Shown here: in pieces, positions 1 to 8,001 of the stretch
How positions within the stretch are numbered: the stretch's first letter is position 1
How the letters are laid out: each line of letters starts with the position of its first letter
Source of the DNA: Actinobacteria bacterium UBA4719
GTDB taxonomy: Bacteria; Actinomycetota; Actinomycetes; Actinomycetales; Dermatophilaceae
NCBI GenBank assembly: GCA_002404345.1
Contig: DHJN01000059.1
Span: 1-31,750 of the forward strand
Direction: 5' to 3'
Length of the DNA stretch: 31,750 nucleotides
The notes under the pieces: model-generated
Database searches by the model: none
What the model was told of the DNA's origin: nothing
Seen by the model: only the letters and a program-made list of their open reading frames with translations
Made by a program: the position numbers and the translations under genes

Positions 1-81
1 ACCGACGAGGCCGTCGAGGGCCGTGACTCCTTCCTGGAGAAGAGGGACCCCGACTGGTCACCGTTCCCGTACTACTACTGA
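1..81 (+). CDS. menB: 1,4-dihydroxy-2-naphthoyl-CoA synthase (MenB), C-terminal end only
   Basis: The window opens inside a reading frame that ends at TGA 79-81. The 26 visible residues include EGRDSFLEKRDPDWSPFPYY, the characteristic C-terminal tail of MenB (E. coli MenB has a related GRNAFNQKR tail). MenB is a crotonase-fold enzyme that closes the second naphthoquinone ring by converting o-succinylbenzoyl-CoA to 1,4-dihydroxy-2-naphthoyl-CoA in the cytosol. The active site lies upstream and is not visible. The assignment rests on the tail and on menE and menA lying just downstream on the same strand, which fits a menaquinone cluster. Partial at the 5' end because of the window edge. Confidence 0.85.
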   Translation, partial: TDEAVEGRDSFLEKRDPDWSPFPYYY

Positions 82-188
82 GAGTCAATCTCCTGTTCGC
101 GGTGACGCGGCGCTGCTGCTTTTGGCCTCGGCCAGGCATGGAGTGTCCTGCCGGTGCCTGCGGGGTTTCCGCATCTGAAAGGAGCGCC

Positions 189-281
189 ATGGAACGAGTA
201 CCCGAGGTGGAGAAGCTGCTTGAGACGCTGGCAGACGGGATGAGGCGAGGAGACGTGGGCTTCGAGGACCTGCCGGTCTGA
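189..281 (+). CDS. Possible small protein of 30 residues, unknown function
   Basis: A short frame starts at ATG 189 behind a strong Shine-Dalgarno AAAGGAG (178-184, 4 nt spacing) and ends at TGA 279-281. It begins MERVPEVEKLLETLADGM and ends in an acidic FEDLPV. The charged pattern predicts one amphipathic helix, with no signal peptide, membrane segment or cysteine. It lies 107 nt after menB on the same strand and ends 10 nt before the converging SDR gene. I do not recognise it. The good ribosome site in otherwise empty DNA is the only support. It could instead be the remnant of a longer gene. Confidence 0.4.
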   Translation: MERVPEVEKLLETLADGMRRGDVGFEDLPV

Positions 282-291
282 GGTATCCCGC

Positions 292-1059
292 TCAGCCGAA
301 GACCCGGTGGACCTTGTGCTGGGCCGCCTGAGCCCGAGGGCGCACGATCATCCGGTCGATGTTGACGTGTGACGGGCGGGTCGCGACCCACGCCACACAC
401 TCCGCGATGTCCTCTGCGGTCAGCGGCTCGGCCACCCCGGCATACACGGCATCGGCCTTTGTCTGGTCACCGTCGAAGCGGGTCAGCGCGAAGCCCTCCG
501 ACCGCACCATGCCCGGCGCGATCTCGCACACCCGCACCGGCTGGTCCCACAGCTCGAGGCGCAGGGTGTCGACGACCGAGCGCACCGCGAACTTGGCCGC
601 GACGTAACCGCCACCGCCCTCGTAGGCGACCTTACCGGCGGTCGACCCGATCACCACGATCTGGCCCTGCGACGCCACCAGCGCGGGCAGCAGTGCCTTG
701 GTCACGGCGACGACGCCGATGACGTTGACCTCGTACATCGCCCGCCACCGATCGAGGTCGGCCCCGGCCACGGGGTCGGCCCCGAAGGCACCGCCGGCGT
801 TGTTGACCAGCAGGTCACAGCGCCTCCCCACGGCGACAGCGAGCGCGGCCACGTCGTCGACCGAGGTCACGTCGCACACCACCGCCCGGCCACCGAGCTC
901 GGCGGCGAGCGCGTCGATCCGGTCTGCCCGTCGGGCGGCACAGACGACCCTGAAACCCAGCGCAGCCAGCCGGCGAGCCGTGGCCGCGCCAATGCCGCCG
1001 CTCGCTCCGGTCACCACGGCCACGGGGCGCGTCGTCTCGGTCACCCGTCCAGTATTCAC
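292..1059 (-). CDS. Short-chain dehydrogenase/reductase (SDR)
   Basis: A 255-residue classical SDR, the usual length for the family. The Rossmann cofactor motif TGASGGIG is at residues 17-24, NNAG at about 86-89, and the catalytic Ser139, Tyr152 and Lys156 are present as IGST and YVAAK. It should be a cytosolic NAD(P)(H)-dependent oxidoreductase; the substrate cannot be read from sequence. The closest style is the NADP-dependent YdfG-like serine/3-hydroxy acid dehydrogenase group. The first start is GTG at 1059. A second GTG at 1044 (residue 6) is equally possible because neither has a clear ribosome site. It is transcribed away from menE with only 24 nt between the two starts. Its position inside a menaquinone cluster does not by itself imply a role there. 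Confidence 0.88.
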   Translation of the reverse strand: MNTGRVTETTRPVAVVTGASGGIGAATARRLAALGFRVVCAARRADRIDALAAELGGRAVVCDVTSVDDVAALAVAVGRRCDLLVNNAGGAFGADPVAGADLDRWRAMYEVNVIGVVAVTKALLPALVASQGQIVVIGSTAGKVAYEGGGGYVAAKFAVRSVVDTLRLELWDQPVRVCEIAPGMVRSEGFALTRFDGDQTKADAVYAGVAEPLTAEDIAECVAWVATRPSHVNIDRMIVRPRAQAAQHKVHRVFG

Positions 1060-1071
1060 CGTGGCAGCACA

Positions 1072-1083
1072 TACCCTCGGTAG
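1072..1083 (+). promoter_or_regulatory. Predicted -10 box of a leaderless menE transcript
   Basis: TACCCT (1072-1077) fits TANNNT and lies exactly 6 nt before GTG 1084, placing the expected transcription start on the start codon. No Shine-Dalgarno is visible and the -35 region is not convincing. The gap to the divergent SDR start is only 24 nt. Confidence 0.4.
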
Positions 1084-2256
1084 GTGAGTGGTCTGTTTCT
1101 GCGCGCCCTGCCCGTCCCCTCAGGGGTGGCTGCGCTCGGCGTCCTGGCGGACCTGCGAAGGGCACTGGACGGCTCCGGCCCCGCCCTGGCCCCGCACGCG
1201 CTGAACGCTCCCCCACCGCCGATCCGCGACGATGTGGGCCACGTCCCCCCAGGCCTCGCGCTGGCAATCGGCACGTCCGGCTCAACGGGGCGCATCAAGC
1301 TGGCCATGCTGACGGGTGCCGCCCTACGCGCCTCTGCCGACGCCACGCATCAGCGGCTGGGCGGCGTGGGCCAATGGCTGCTCACCATGCCAGCCCACCA
1401 CATTGCCGGCATCCAGGTGCTGGTCAGGTCGCTGGTTGCGCGAACGACCCCGGTCTCGATGGATCTCGCCGGCGGCTTCACCACGGCAGCCTTCGCCCGG
1501 GCCACCGCGCAGATCGACTCCGCTGTCATGGCTTACACCGCCCTGGTGCCAACCCAGCTTGTCCGGCTGCTCGCCGATGCGCAGGGACGACAAGCCCTCA
1601 CCCGGTATGCCGCCGTCCTGCTCGGCGGCGCAGCCGCACCTGCCAGCCTGCTCGCCGGGGCGCGGGCAGCCGGGGTCGCTGTGGTAACGACCTACGGCAT
1701 GAGCGAGACGGCCGGCGGTTGCGTCTACGACGGTCGCCCCCTTGAGGTCAGCCTCGTGAGGCTCGAGGACGACGGCCGGATCCGGCTCGGTGGCGCCACC
1801 CTCGCACAGGGCTACCTCGGCGAACCCGCCCTTACCACGGAGTCATTCATCGAAGACACGGCTGGCACAGCGTGGTTTCGCACCGACGACGTCGGCCACC
1901 TCGACGACCGCGGCGCCCTCGTGGTCGACGGGCGCATCGACGACCTGGTCAACACCGGCGGCCTCAAGGTGGTCCCACGGCTGATCGAGGAGGCACTCAC
2001 CGCGCTGGACACCGTCGCCGAGGCCGTAGTGGTGGGCAGCCCGGACCCCGATTGGGGCCAGGTCGTCAGTGCCGCGATCGTGCTCACCCAAGGCAGCAAG
2101 CCCCCGACCCTGGATGACGTCCGCGGCCGGCTGCGCGGCATACTGCCCGATCACGCCCTGCCTCGGCGACTCGCGACCCTTCCCGCACTCCCGCTGCGCG
2201 GCCCCGGCAAGCCCGACCGGGCCGCCGTCCGGAGGCTCTTCGACCAACGCGACTGA
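1084..2256 (+). CDS. menE: o-Succinylbenzoate-CoA ligase (MenE)
   Basis: A 390-residue member of the adenylate-forming (ANL) superfamily, of the shortened form common in actinomycetes. The ATP-binding loop TSGSTG is at residues 64-69, the adenine-site motif TTYGMSETAGG near residue 205, the hinge region GRIDDLVNTGGLKV near 285, and the catalytic lysine in GPGKPDR at residue 376. The enzyme activates o-succinylbenzoate to its CoA thioester, feeding MenB. The start is GTG at 1084 behind a TACCCT box, suggesting a leaderless message. Location between menB and menA supports MenE over other acyl-CoA ligases. Confidence 0.93.
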   Translation: MSGLFLRALPVPSGVAALGVLADLRRALDGSGPALAPHALNAPPPPIRDDVGHVPPGLALAIGTSGSTGRIKLAMLTGAALRASADATHQRLGGVGQWLLTMPAHHIAGIQVLVRSLVARTTPVSMDLAGGFTTAAFARATAQIDSAVMAYTALVPTQLVRLLADAQGRQALTRYAAVLLGGAAAPASLLAGARAAGVAVVTTYGMSETAGGCVYDGRPLEVSLVRLEDDGRIRLGGATLAQGYLGEPALTTESFIEDTAGTAWFRTDDVGHLDDRGALVVDGRIDDLVNTGGLKVVPRLIEEALTALDTVAEAVVVGSPDPDWGQVVSAAIVLTQGSKPPTLDDVRGRLRGILPDHALPRRLATLPALPLRGPGKPDRAAVRRLFDQRD

Positions 2257-2345
2257 GCACGTGACAAAATGAGCATGAACAGGTTCCGCAAGGCGCCCAC
2301 ATCAGCAACACGCAAGACGACCACATCCAACACAAGGAGGTCAGA

Positions 2346-2609
2346 ATGGCCAGGGTACTGCTCGTCCTCGTCCCGCTGACCCTGACGATCTACGCCGCGA
2401 TCGACGCGATCCAGACCGAGGACACGCGCATTCAACACCTGCCCAAGCTCATCTGGATCCTGCTGATCCTTCTGTTCCCCTGGGTTGGCGCCATCGCCTG
2501 GTTCTACGCAGGAAGGCAACGCGGACCACAGAACGGACGTCGGGGGCCCAAATACCCGTCCGCCCCGCGTGGCCCCGACGATGATCCGGACTTCCTTCGT
2601 CATCTGTGA
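2346..2609 (+). CDS. PLDc_N domain small membrane protein
   Basis: An 87-residue protein with two hydrophobic stretches, near residues 3-20 and 33-55. The motif LPKLIWILLILLFPWVGAIA is typical of the phospholipase D nuclease N-terminal (PLDc_N) domain, a two-helix membrane module often found without the nuclease. After the second helix comes a basic, Gly/Pro/Arg-rich cytoplasmic tail. A strong Shine-Dalgarno AAGGAGG (2334-2340) lies 5 nt before ATG 2346. It sits between menE and menA on the same strand, as in many actinomycetes. The function of the family is unknown; a membrane role next to the prenyltransferase MenA is only inference. Confidence 0.85.
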   Translation: MARVLLVLVPLTLTIYAAIDAIQTEDTRIQHLPKLIWILLILLFPWVGAIAWFYAGRQRGPQNGRRGPKYPSAPRGPDDDPDFLRHL

Positions 2610-2628
2610 CTGCCTTCGTCATCTGTGA
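2594..2628 (+). repeat. 16-bp tandem duplication covering the PLDc_N stop codon
   Basis: CCTTCGTCATCTGTGA occurs at 2594-2609, where it encodes the last codons and TGA of the PLDc_N gene, and again at 2613-2628. The second copy runs into the palindrome TGTGATCACA (2624-2633). It looks like a small slippage duplication. Confidence 0.7.
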
Positions 2629-2696
2629 TCACACCATCACGTCCAACTGAGACAGACACCCCACCGCCACCACTGAACTGAGCGTGAACTAACTCA

Positions 2697-3582
2697 ATGG
2701 CCACGTTGTCCCAGTGGGTCGAAGGCGCCCGCCCCCGCACCCTTCCCGCTGCCGTCGCGCCCGTTCTGGTCGGCACCGGCGCCGCGTACACGCTCGGCAA
2801 GGCCAGCCCTGGCTTTGCCCTCCTTTCCCTGCTGGTCTCATTGGCGCTTCAGGTCGGGGTGAACTACGCCAACGACTACTCCGACGGCATTCGCGGCACC
2901 GATCAGGAGCGGGTGGGTCCGGTTCGCCTGGTGGGTCAGGGGCTGGCCAGGCCCGACAACGTCAAGCTCGCGGCGATTCTCTCCTTCGCCAGCGCGGCCC
3001 TGTTCGGAATGGCCCTCATCGCACTCAGCGCTGCCTACGTAATGCTGCTGGTCGGCGCCGCTTCGATCGCCGCCGCCTGGTACTACACCGGCGGCAGACG
3101 ACCTTATGGTTACGCCGGGCTGGGCGAGGTCTTCGTCTTCGTGTTCTTCGGTCTGGTGGGCCACGTTGGGCACGACCTACACCCAGGCGCTCACCGTCAG
3201 CCCTGCCTCGATCGCCGGTGCGGTCGGCGTCGGCGCCATCGCCTCGGCGATCCTGGTCGCCAACAACCTGCGCGACATCCCGACCGATCAGGCACACGGC
3301 AAGCGGACGCTGGCGGTGCGTCTGGGCGAGACCCGGACCCGCGCGCTGTATGCCGCACTGCTGGGTCTCGCGCTCGCCTGTGTCCTGGTGGCCGGCCGCA
3401 TCCACCCGACCGCCCTGATCGCGTTGCTGTCCTTCGCCCTGGCGGTCCCTTTGTTGTGGCGGGTGCTGCGCGGCGCGCTGGGCAAGAACCTGGTCCCCGT
3501 GCTGTCGGGGACGGGTCGGTTCGAGCTGGTCTACGGTGCGCTGCTGGCGCTCGGGTTGGGCGCTGCGACCCAGCTGCGCTGA
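2697..3582 (+). pseudogene. menA: 1,4-dihydroxy-2-naphthoate prenyltransferase (MenA), frameshifted
   Basis: MenA attaches the polyprenyl tail to 1,4-dihydroxy-2-naphthoate at the membrane to give demethylmenaquinone. The first frame (ATG 2697) reads through the UbiA-family motif [14 protein letters not shown] near residue 56 and on to VFVFFGLV. It then turns to nonsense. The correct continuation (TTYTQALT..., the second conserved stretch [20 protein letters not shown], ending at TGA 3580-3582) is in the +1 frame. Deleting one G from the GGG at 3158-3160 restores [11 protein letters not shown] exactly, giving about 294 residues, a normal MenA length. No other menA is visible. Because the pathway is otherwise complete here and the shift lies in a G run, a sequencing error is as likely as real inactivation. 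The 3' end meets the converging DUF4229 gene 6 nt away. Confidence 0.88.
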
Positions 3583-3588
3583 ACGACC

Positions 3589-3921
3589 TCAGTTGCGCGG
3601 GGTGTCTTTGGCGTCCTTGATGTCCTTGGCGATGTCCTTGGCGTGCTCGGCCCAGGTTTCCTCGGCGTCCTCGGCGATCTCGTCCGGGTCGTGGGTGCGC
3701 ACCAACTCGGCCCGACGGGCGCGTTCATCGACATGGCGTGCGATCTTTGCGCTGAACTGGGCCCGCGGCCCTTGCAGGACGAAGTACGACAACACCATCG
3801 AGCCCAGCGCCGAGAGACCAAGCAACCACCAGCGCTGGCTCTCTTCACGCAGGCCAACGAGCCACAGGGCACACAGGAACCCGAAGAAGATCAACAAGCG
3901 CAACACGGAATAGCGCGCCAT
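3589..3921 (-). CDS. DUF4229 family membrane protein
   Basis: A 110-residue protein starting [10 protein letters not shown] at ATG 3921. Two hydrophobic segments (about residues 6-22 and 30-50) are followed by a charged helical tail rich in Asp, Glu and Lys (residues 55-110), predicted coiled or disordered. Size, topology and position beside ccsB and menA match the actinobacterial DUF4229 family, whose function is unknown. The start lies 2 nt after the ccsB stop (TGA 3926-3924), so it is the last gene of the hemL-ccs operon. I rejected an upstream in-frame start that would extend it through ccsB. Confidence 0.85.
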   Translation of the reverse strand: MARYSVLRLLIFFGFLCALWLVGLREESQRWWLLGLSALGSMVLSYFVLQGPRAQFSAKIARHVDERARRAELVRTHDPDEIAEDAEETWAEHAKDIAKDIKDAKDTPRN

Positions 3922-3923
3922 GT

Positions 3924-4919
3924 TCACATCCCCGAGTACGAGTGCTGGCCGACGAAGAACACGTTGACGACCATGTAGTTGACCAGAATGGCGCCATAGC
4001 CCGCGAGCGCCAGGTAGTTGGCCGACCGGGCCGACCACCCAGTCGTCGCGCGCGCGTGCAGGTAGGCGGCGTAGACGACCCAGATGACGAACGTCCATAC
4101 CTCCTTGGGGTCCCAGTTCCAGTAGTGGCCCCACGCCTGCTCAGCCCAGATGGCCCCGGCGATGAGCGTGAAGGTCCACAGCGGGAACGCCACGGCGTGA
4201 ATCCCGTATGCCGTGCGGTCAAGTGACCGCGCCGGGGGCAGTGCGGTGTTGACGATGGTCCTGGCCCGGGACATCGCGTTGGGGTCACTGGCCGCCTGCG
4301 CCTCGAGCCACGTCTTGACCAGGTGCAGGATCGTCACGCTGAATGCGATCGTGAACAAGGCGACCGAGAACGTCGCCACCGTGACGTGGATGACGAGCCA
4401 GACGCTCTTGAGCGAGGGCAGCAGCTCACTGGCATCGGTGTAGAAGACCGTGATCGCCAGTCCGAGCGTGAGCAGCACCGGGCCAACGACGAAGAGCCCG
4501 AGCCAACGGAGGTCCCGGCGAAGGCTGATCGCCACGAAGACGACCACGACGAACATGCATCCCACGAGGGCGAACTCGAACATGTTGCCCAGCGGCGGGC
4601 GATGAACGGACAGACCTCGCATGGCGGCCGCCGCGATCAGCAGGAGACCGCCCAGCCGGGTGAGCATCATCGCGACGCCCGCTGCCTGGCGCCTTCGCGG
4701 CCGGCCGGGGTCGTCACTGTGGACGGGGAAAGCCGGGGCGTCGACCGAGGACCCCGCGCCCACCAGCGCCGACTCCTTCTGGGTCTCGGGCGCCGCCACC
4801 AGGACCCTGGAGGCAGCCCCTGATAGGTCGACGGCGAAGGCGATCATGGCGATGGTGAACACCACCATCGCCGAGTAGATGCTGAGGTTGGCGTACTGCG
4901 CGAGTGTCTCGTTCGTCAT
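3924..4919 (-). CDS. ccsB: Cytochrome c biogenesis protein CcsB/CcsA (system II)
   Basis: A 331-residue polytopic membrane protein of the CcmC/CcsA heme-handling family. The tryptophan-rich signature WGHYWNWDPKEVWTF, which presents heme at the outer membrane face, lies near residue 270, and conserved histidines occur in the flanking helices. With ResB it forms the system II synthase that attaches heme to CXXCH apocytochromes outside the membrane. ATG 4919 overlaps the resB stop as ATGA, which fixes the start. A linker rich in Pro, Ser and Asp (about residues 40-75) after the first helix is longer than in Bacillus homologs. Confidence 0.93.
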   Translation of the reverse strand: MTNETLAQYANLSIYSAMVVFTIAMIAFAVDLSGAASRVLVAAPETQKESALVGAGSSVDAPAFPVHSDDPGRPRRRQAAGVAMMLTRLGGLLLIAAAAMRGLSVHRPPLGNMFEFALVGCMFVVVVFVAISLRRDLRWLGLFVVGPVLLTLGLAITVFYTDASELLPSLKSVWLVIHVTVATFSVALFTIAFSVTILHLVKTWLEAQAASDPNAMSRARTIVNTALPPARSLDRTAYGIHAVAFPLWTFTLIAGAIWAEQAWGHYWNWDPKEVWTFVIWVVYAAYLHARATTGWSARSANYLALAGYGAILVNYMVVNVFFVGQHSYSGM

Positions 4920-6553
4920 ACCTTGCTGCCTGTCCCTTTGGTGTCGCTCCACGTGGTGTCGCTGCGCTGTGCGATGGCGCTAAGCAGGTCATCGATGGTC
5001 GCGCCCAGCCCTGGGTCCTCACCTTTGGCCAGGCCACCGATCGAGACAACGGTACGACGCCCAGCCGGCCGGACGCGCACGAACACCCGGCGGCGGCGGA
5101 TCATGAGCGAGGCGATCAGCCCGGCCAGCGCGGCGACGGCGCCACCGAGCGCAACGACCTTGCCCGGGTCATAACGAATCGAGAGCCCCGCCCAGCGCTG
5201 GACCGCGTCGAGGGTGATGCTCCCCCGGCCACCGGGCAGCTTGGCGGTCTGGCCTGGTTTGAGCAGCAACCGCAACGGCGCACCCTTGGCATTCCGAAGC
5301 TGCGTCATCTTCTCGGTGCTGAGGGTGTAGACCGACTGCGGTCGACCCTGCGGATACAGCTCGCCTTCGTAGACACCAAGCGCGAGTGCAGGATTCTTCA
5401 GGTCGGGGAAGAACGACGACGGGCCGGCATCCCTGTCGACGTACTCCGATGGCAGGAAGAACCCGAAAAAGCCCAGCTGTTTCGGACTGGCCGAGGAGAC
5501 CTTGACCGCGCCGACCGACCTGTAGTTGGCGTCCTGCGGCAGGAACGGCGTGGCCTCGTGCATCAGCACCTGACCCGAGGCGTCGCGCACGGTGACGACA
5601 GGTGCGTAACCGTTGCCCAGCAGGAAGACCGACGCCCCACCGAAGGTCAACGGCCCGTTGACCTTCAAGGTCTGAGCGATCTGGGGAGCGTCCGGGCTGG
5701 TCTGCGTGCGCGTGTATGCCGTGAAGTCACGTGGTGCCCCGCGTTGCGCGCCGCCGGCGTGCTCCTCGAAGCTGACGTCAAGCTTGTCGACGGCAACTGT
5801 GAAGGGCGACAGCCCCTCGGTGTCGACCCAGGGGCCGGGGTCGAACGTGTCGTAGGCGGAGATGGTGTTCGAGAAGCTCTTGCCCGTGACCAGGATGCGG
5901 TCGCCACGCCAGCCGAACAGGTGCCCGATGGCCACGGCCACGATGACGACGACCAGCGCGGTGTGGAAGACCAGGTTGCCGGTCTCTCGCAGGAAACCGC
6001 TCTCCGCACTGAGCGTCAGGCCGTCCGAGCGGACCCGATAGTGCCGGCCAAGACCGTGCTTGCCAAAAAAGGTCCTGCCCCGCAAGACGTCCCGCGCATT
6101 CGCCAGCACGTCCTCCGGCGTTCCGCCGACCTCGATCTGGCCATGCTCGGGGAGTCGTTCGAGCCTGCGCGGCGCCCGCGGGGGCTGTGCTCGCATCGCC
6201 CTCCAGTGGAGCCTCGAGCGAGGAACGACACAGCCCACCAGCGAGACGAACAGCAGCAGGTAGATGGCGGCGAACCACGGCGAGGAGTAGACGTCGAAGA
6301 AGCCGAGACGATCGAGCCACGGGCCGGTGCTCCGATGGCGCGACAGGTAGTCCGCCACCCTGCCGGCATCGATATTCCGTTGCGGCCAGATCGAGCCCGG
6401 CACTGCTCCGATCGCCAGCAACAACAACAGGAACAGCGCGGTCCGCATGCTCGTGAGCTGCCGCCAGGCCCAGCGCAACAGGCCCACAGTACCCAAAGTC
6501 GGCTGGGTCACGTCGCTCTCGTCGGGACGGGTGTCCATCCGGCTCTGGGTCAT
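4916..6553 (-). CDS. resB: Cytochrome c biogenesis protein ResB (system II)
   Basis: A 545-residue protein of the ResB/Ccs1 family. Four transmembrane segments lie near residues 33-55, 85-105, 185-205 and 475-500, with a large extracytoplasmic domain between the third and fourth. It partners CcsB in moving heme outward and ligating it to apocytochrome c. I place the start at ATG 6553 (MTQSRMDTRP): the frame extends two codons further to a TTG, but the ATG is the last link in a chain of ATGA-overlapping mini-ORFs carrying SD-like GAGG motifs. The stop overlaps the ccsB start. Translation probably depends on ribosomes arriving from ccdA through that chain. Confidence 0.92.
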   Translation of the reverse strand: MTQSRMDTRPDESDVTQPTLGTVGLLRWAWRQLTSMRTALFLLLLLAIGAVPGSIWPQRNIDAGRVADYLSRHRSTGPWLDRLGFFDVYSSPWFAAIYLLLFVSLVGCVVPRSRLHWRAMRAQPPRAPRRLERLPEHGQIEVGGTPEDVLANARDVLRGRTFFGKHGLGRHYRVRSDGLTLSAESGFLRETGNLVFHTALVVVIVAVAIGHLFGWRGDRILVTGKSFSNTISAYDTFDPGPWVDTEGLSPFTVAVDKLDVSFEEHAGGAQRGAPRDFTAYTRTQTSPDAPQIAQTLKVNGPLTFGGASVFLLGNGYAPVVTVRDASGQVLMHEATPFLPQDANYRSVGAVKVSSASPKQLGFFGFFLPSEYVDRDAGPSSFFPDLKNPALALGVYEGELYPQGRPQSVYTLSTEKMTQLRNAKGAPLRLLLKPGQTAKLPGGRGSITLDAVQRWAGLSIRYDPGKVVALGGAVAALAGLIASLMIRRRRVFVRVRPAGRRTVVSIGGLAKGEDPGLGATIDDLLSAIAQRSDTTWSDTKGTGSKV

Positions 6554-6648
6554 CGCCAAACCCTCGTCATCGCAAAACCCTCGTCATCGCAAAACCCTCG
6601 TCATCGCCAAACCCTCGTCATCGCAACACCCTCGCCATCACAGCACCG
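6551..6648 (-). repeat. Tandem 17-bp repeats forming a chain of coupled mini-ORFs between ccdA and resB
   Basis: On the minus strand the unit is GATGACGAGGGTTTTGC, repeated about five times with one or two variants (exact twins at 6564-6580 and 6581-6597). ATG codons fall at 6638, 6621, 6604, 6587, 6570 and 6553, exactly 17 nt apart. Each of the first five opens a six-codon frame (MARVLR, MTRVWR, MTRVLR, MTRVLR, MTRVWR) ending in a TGA that overlaps the next ATG as ATGA. Each unit carries GAGG 8 nt before the following ATG. The first ATG overlaps the ccdA stop as TGATG; the last is the resB start. Seen directly in sequence; the role is inferred to be termination-reinitiation coupling that may tune ResB output. 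Confidence 0.85.
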
Positions 6649-7393
6649 TCCGGAACTGGTCAACGAGGCGGTCCTGCATCCCCGTGGTCACGATCGCCCA
6701 CAAGCCGGTCACGAGCAGCAGCCCGACGACCAGCAGCAGGACGCCGCCGGCCACCTGGATGCCCCGGTGGTGCTCGCGCAGCCACCGTGACGCGCGACCG
6801 GCGCGGGAGTATCCGCCGGCGATCAGCAGGAACGGCAGGCCCAGGCCCACCGAGTATGCCGTGGCGAGCCCGACACCACGGGCCATGGCGTGCTGATCTC
6901 CCGACAGCGCGGTCGAGAGCGCGATGATCGCGCCAAACGTCGGCCCGGTACATGGGGCCCACCCCAGGGCGAACACCATGCCGAGCAGGGGCGCTCCGGC
7001 CAGACCGGCGGCCGGCTTCCACCGGGGCGCCACCGTGCGCTGGCTGCCGATGCCGAGAAACACCAGCGCCATGAGGATCACGATGACGCCACCGAGTCGC
7101 ATGAGCAGGCTCTGGTGCTCCTTCAACACCGTGCCGGCCGCGGAGACCGTCACCGCAACTGCGATGAACACGACGCTGAACCCCAGGACGAACAGCAGGG
7201 CCCCGAACATGAGCCGCCCTCGACTGCGCCGCTCCAGGGTGACACCGGACAGACCGGTCACGTAACCAAGGAAGCCCGGCACCAGGGGCAGGACGCAGGG
7301 GGACGCGAAGGAGACGAAGCCCGCGGCAAGGGCCACGAGGATGGCCAGTGGCAGCGCCCCCGACGTGATGGTGCCGGCGGCGTCAGCGATCAC
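6638..7393 (-). CDS. ccdA: Cytochrome c biogenesis thiol-disulfide transporter CcdA
   Basis: A 251-residue membrane protein of the CcdA/DsbD-beta family with about six transmembrane segments. The redox-active cysteines are Cys33 in FASPCVLPLVPGF and Cys148 in GWAPCTGPTFGA, both followed by the expected proline or glycine motifs. CcdA carries electrons from cytosolic thioredoxin across the membrane to reduce TlpA/ResA-type proteins, which keep the heme-binding cysteines of apocytochrome c reduced. GTG 7393 overlaps the tlpA stop as GTGA, which sets the start. Its stop opens the repeat chain leading to resB. Confidence 0.93.
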   Translation of the reverse strand: MIADAAGTITSGALPLAILVALAAGFVSFASPCVLPLVPGFLGYVTGLSGVTLERRSRGRLMFGALLFVLGFSVVFIAVAVTVSAAGTVLKEHQSLLMRLGGVIVILMALVFLGIGSQRTVAPRWKPAAGLAGAPLLGMVFALGWAPCTGPTFGAIIALSTALSGDQHAMARGVGLATAYSVGLGLPFLLIAGGYSRAGRASRWLREHHRGIQVAGGVLLLVVGLLLVTGLWAIVTTGMQDRLVDQFRTVL

Positions 7394-8001
7394 GCGCTCT
7401 CGCCGAGCACATCGTTGACCAGCCCGCTCAAGGTGGCCGCCGTGACCGGCCCAGAGACCCGGGCGGCGATGCGGCCCTGTCGGTCCAGAACCAGCGTCGT
7501 CGGGGTCGTGTTCGCCTTGCCGCGCAGGGCCAGCACCGTGCGCCCACCGTCGTCCTGCAGCGAGGGGTAGGTGATCCTGTTGGCACGCAGGAAGGCCTTG
7601 GCGGTCTCGACCCCGTCTCGGTAGTTGATCCCCATGAACTGCACCGGTTTTCCGGCCGCCGACAGCTGAGACCAGACCCGTTGGAGGTGCGGCATCTCGG
7701 CCACGCACGGACCGCACCACGAGCCCCACACATTCAGGACCAGGACCTTGTCCCTGGCGTCGGCGACCTTCCACGGCGTTCCCTGCATCGTGGTGCCGGT
7801 CAAGGTCAACGGGCCCGAGCGCTTGTCCAACGGCAGGCGCTCGATGCTGCCGTCCCCAGAGACGAAACCCTTGCCATCTCCGGACCTGGCTTGCGCGGCG
7901 ATGGAGTTGGCGTCAGAGCTGCAGGCCGAGACACCCAGGCACAGGGCCCCCACAGCGACGGTCGCCGTGACCTTGCGGGACATCGAGGCAGTCAGGCTCA
8001 T
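7390..8001 (-). CDS. TlpA/ResA-type thiol-disulfide oxidoreductase, lipoprotein
   Basis: A 203-residue protein with an N-terminal signal and a lipobox VSAC ending at Cys27, so it should be lipid-anchored on the outer membrane face. A thioredoxin-like domain (about residues 65-200) carries WCGPC with Cys96 and Cys99 and the cis-proline region near TTPTT. It probably reduces the CXXCH cysteines of apocytochrome c using electrons from CcdA, encoded next. ATG 8001 overlaps the preceding stop as ATGA; a second ATG at 7983 would also keep the signal peptide. Functionally this is the ResA/CcsX role; CcsX would be an equally good name. Confidence 0.9.
   Translation of the reverse strand: MSLTASMSRKVTATVAVGALCLGVSACSSDANSIAAQARSGDGKGFVSGDGSIERLPLDKRSGPLTLTGTTMQGTPWKVADARDKVLVLNVWGSWCGPCVAEMPHLQRVWSQLSAAGKPVQFMGINYRDGVETAKAFLRANRITYPSLQDDGGRTVLALRGKANTTPTTLVLDRQGRIAARVSGPVTAATLSGLVNDVLGESA

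Noticed and set aside
2622..2635. CRP-type binding site at TGTGATCACA
   Set aside because: The half-sites are directly adjacent with no 6-nt spacer, and the sequence arises from the 16-bp duplication.
6547..6648. CRISPR array
   Set aside because: The 17-bp units are directly adjacent with no spacers and no cas genes are present.
4904..6790. Long plus-strand open frame (about 628 codons) antisense to resB
   Set aside because: It is a codon-bias shadow: its translation is low-complexity Arg/Gln/Pro-rich, while the minus strand encodes clear ResB and CcsB motifs.
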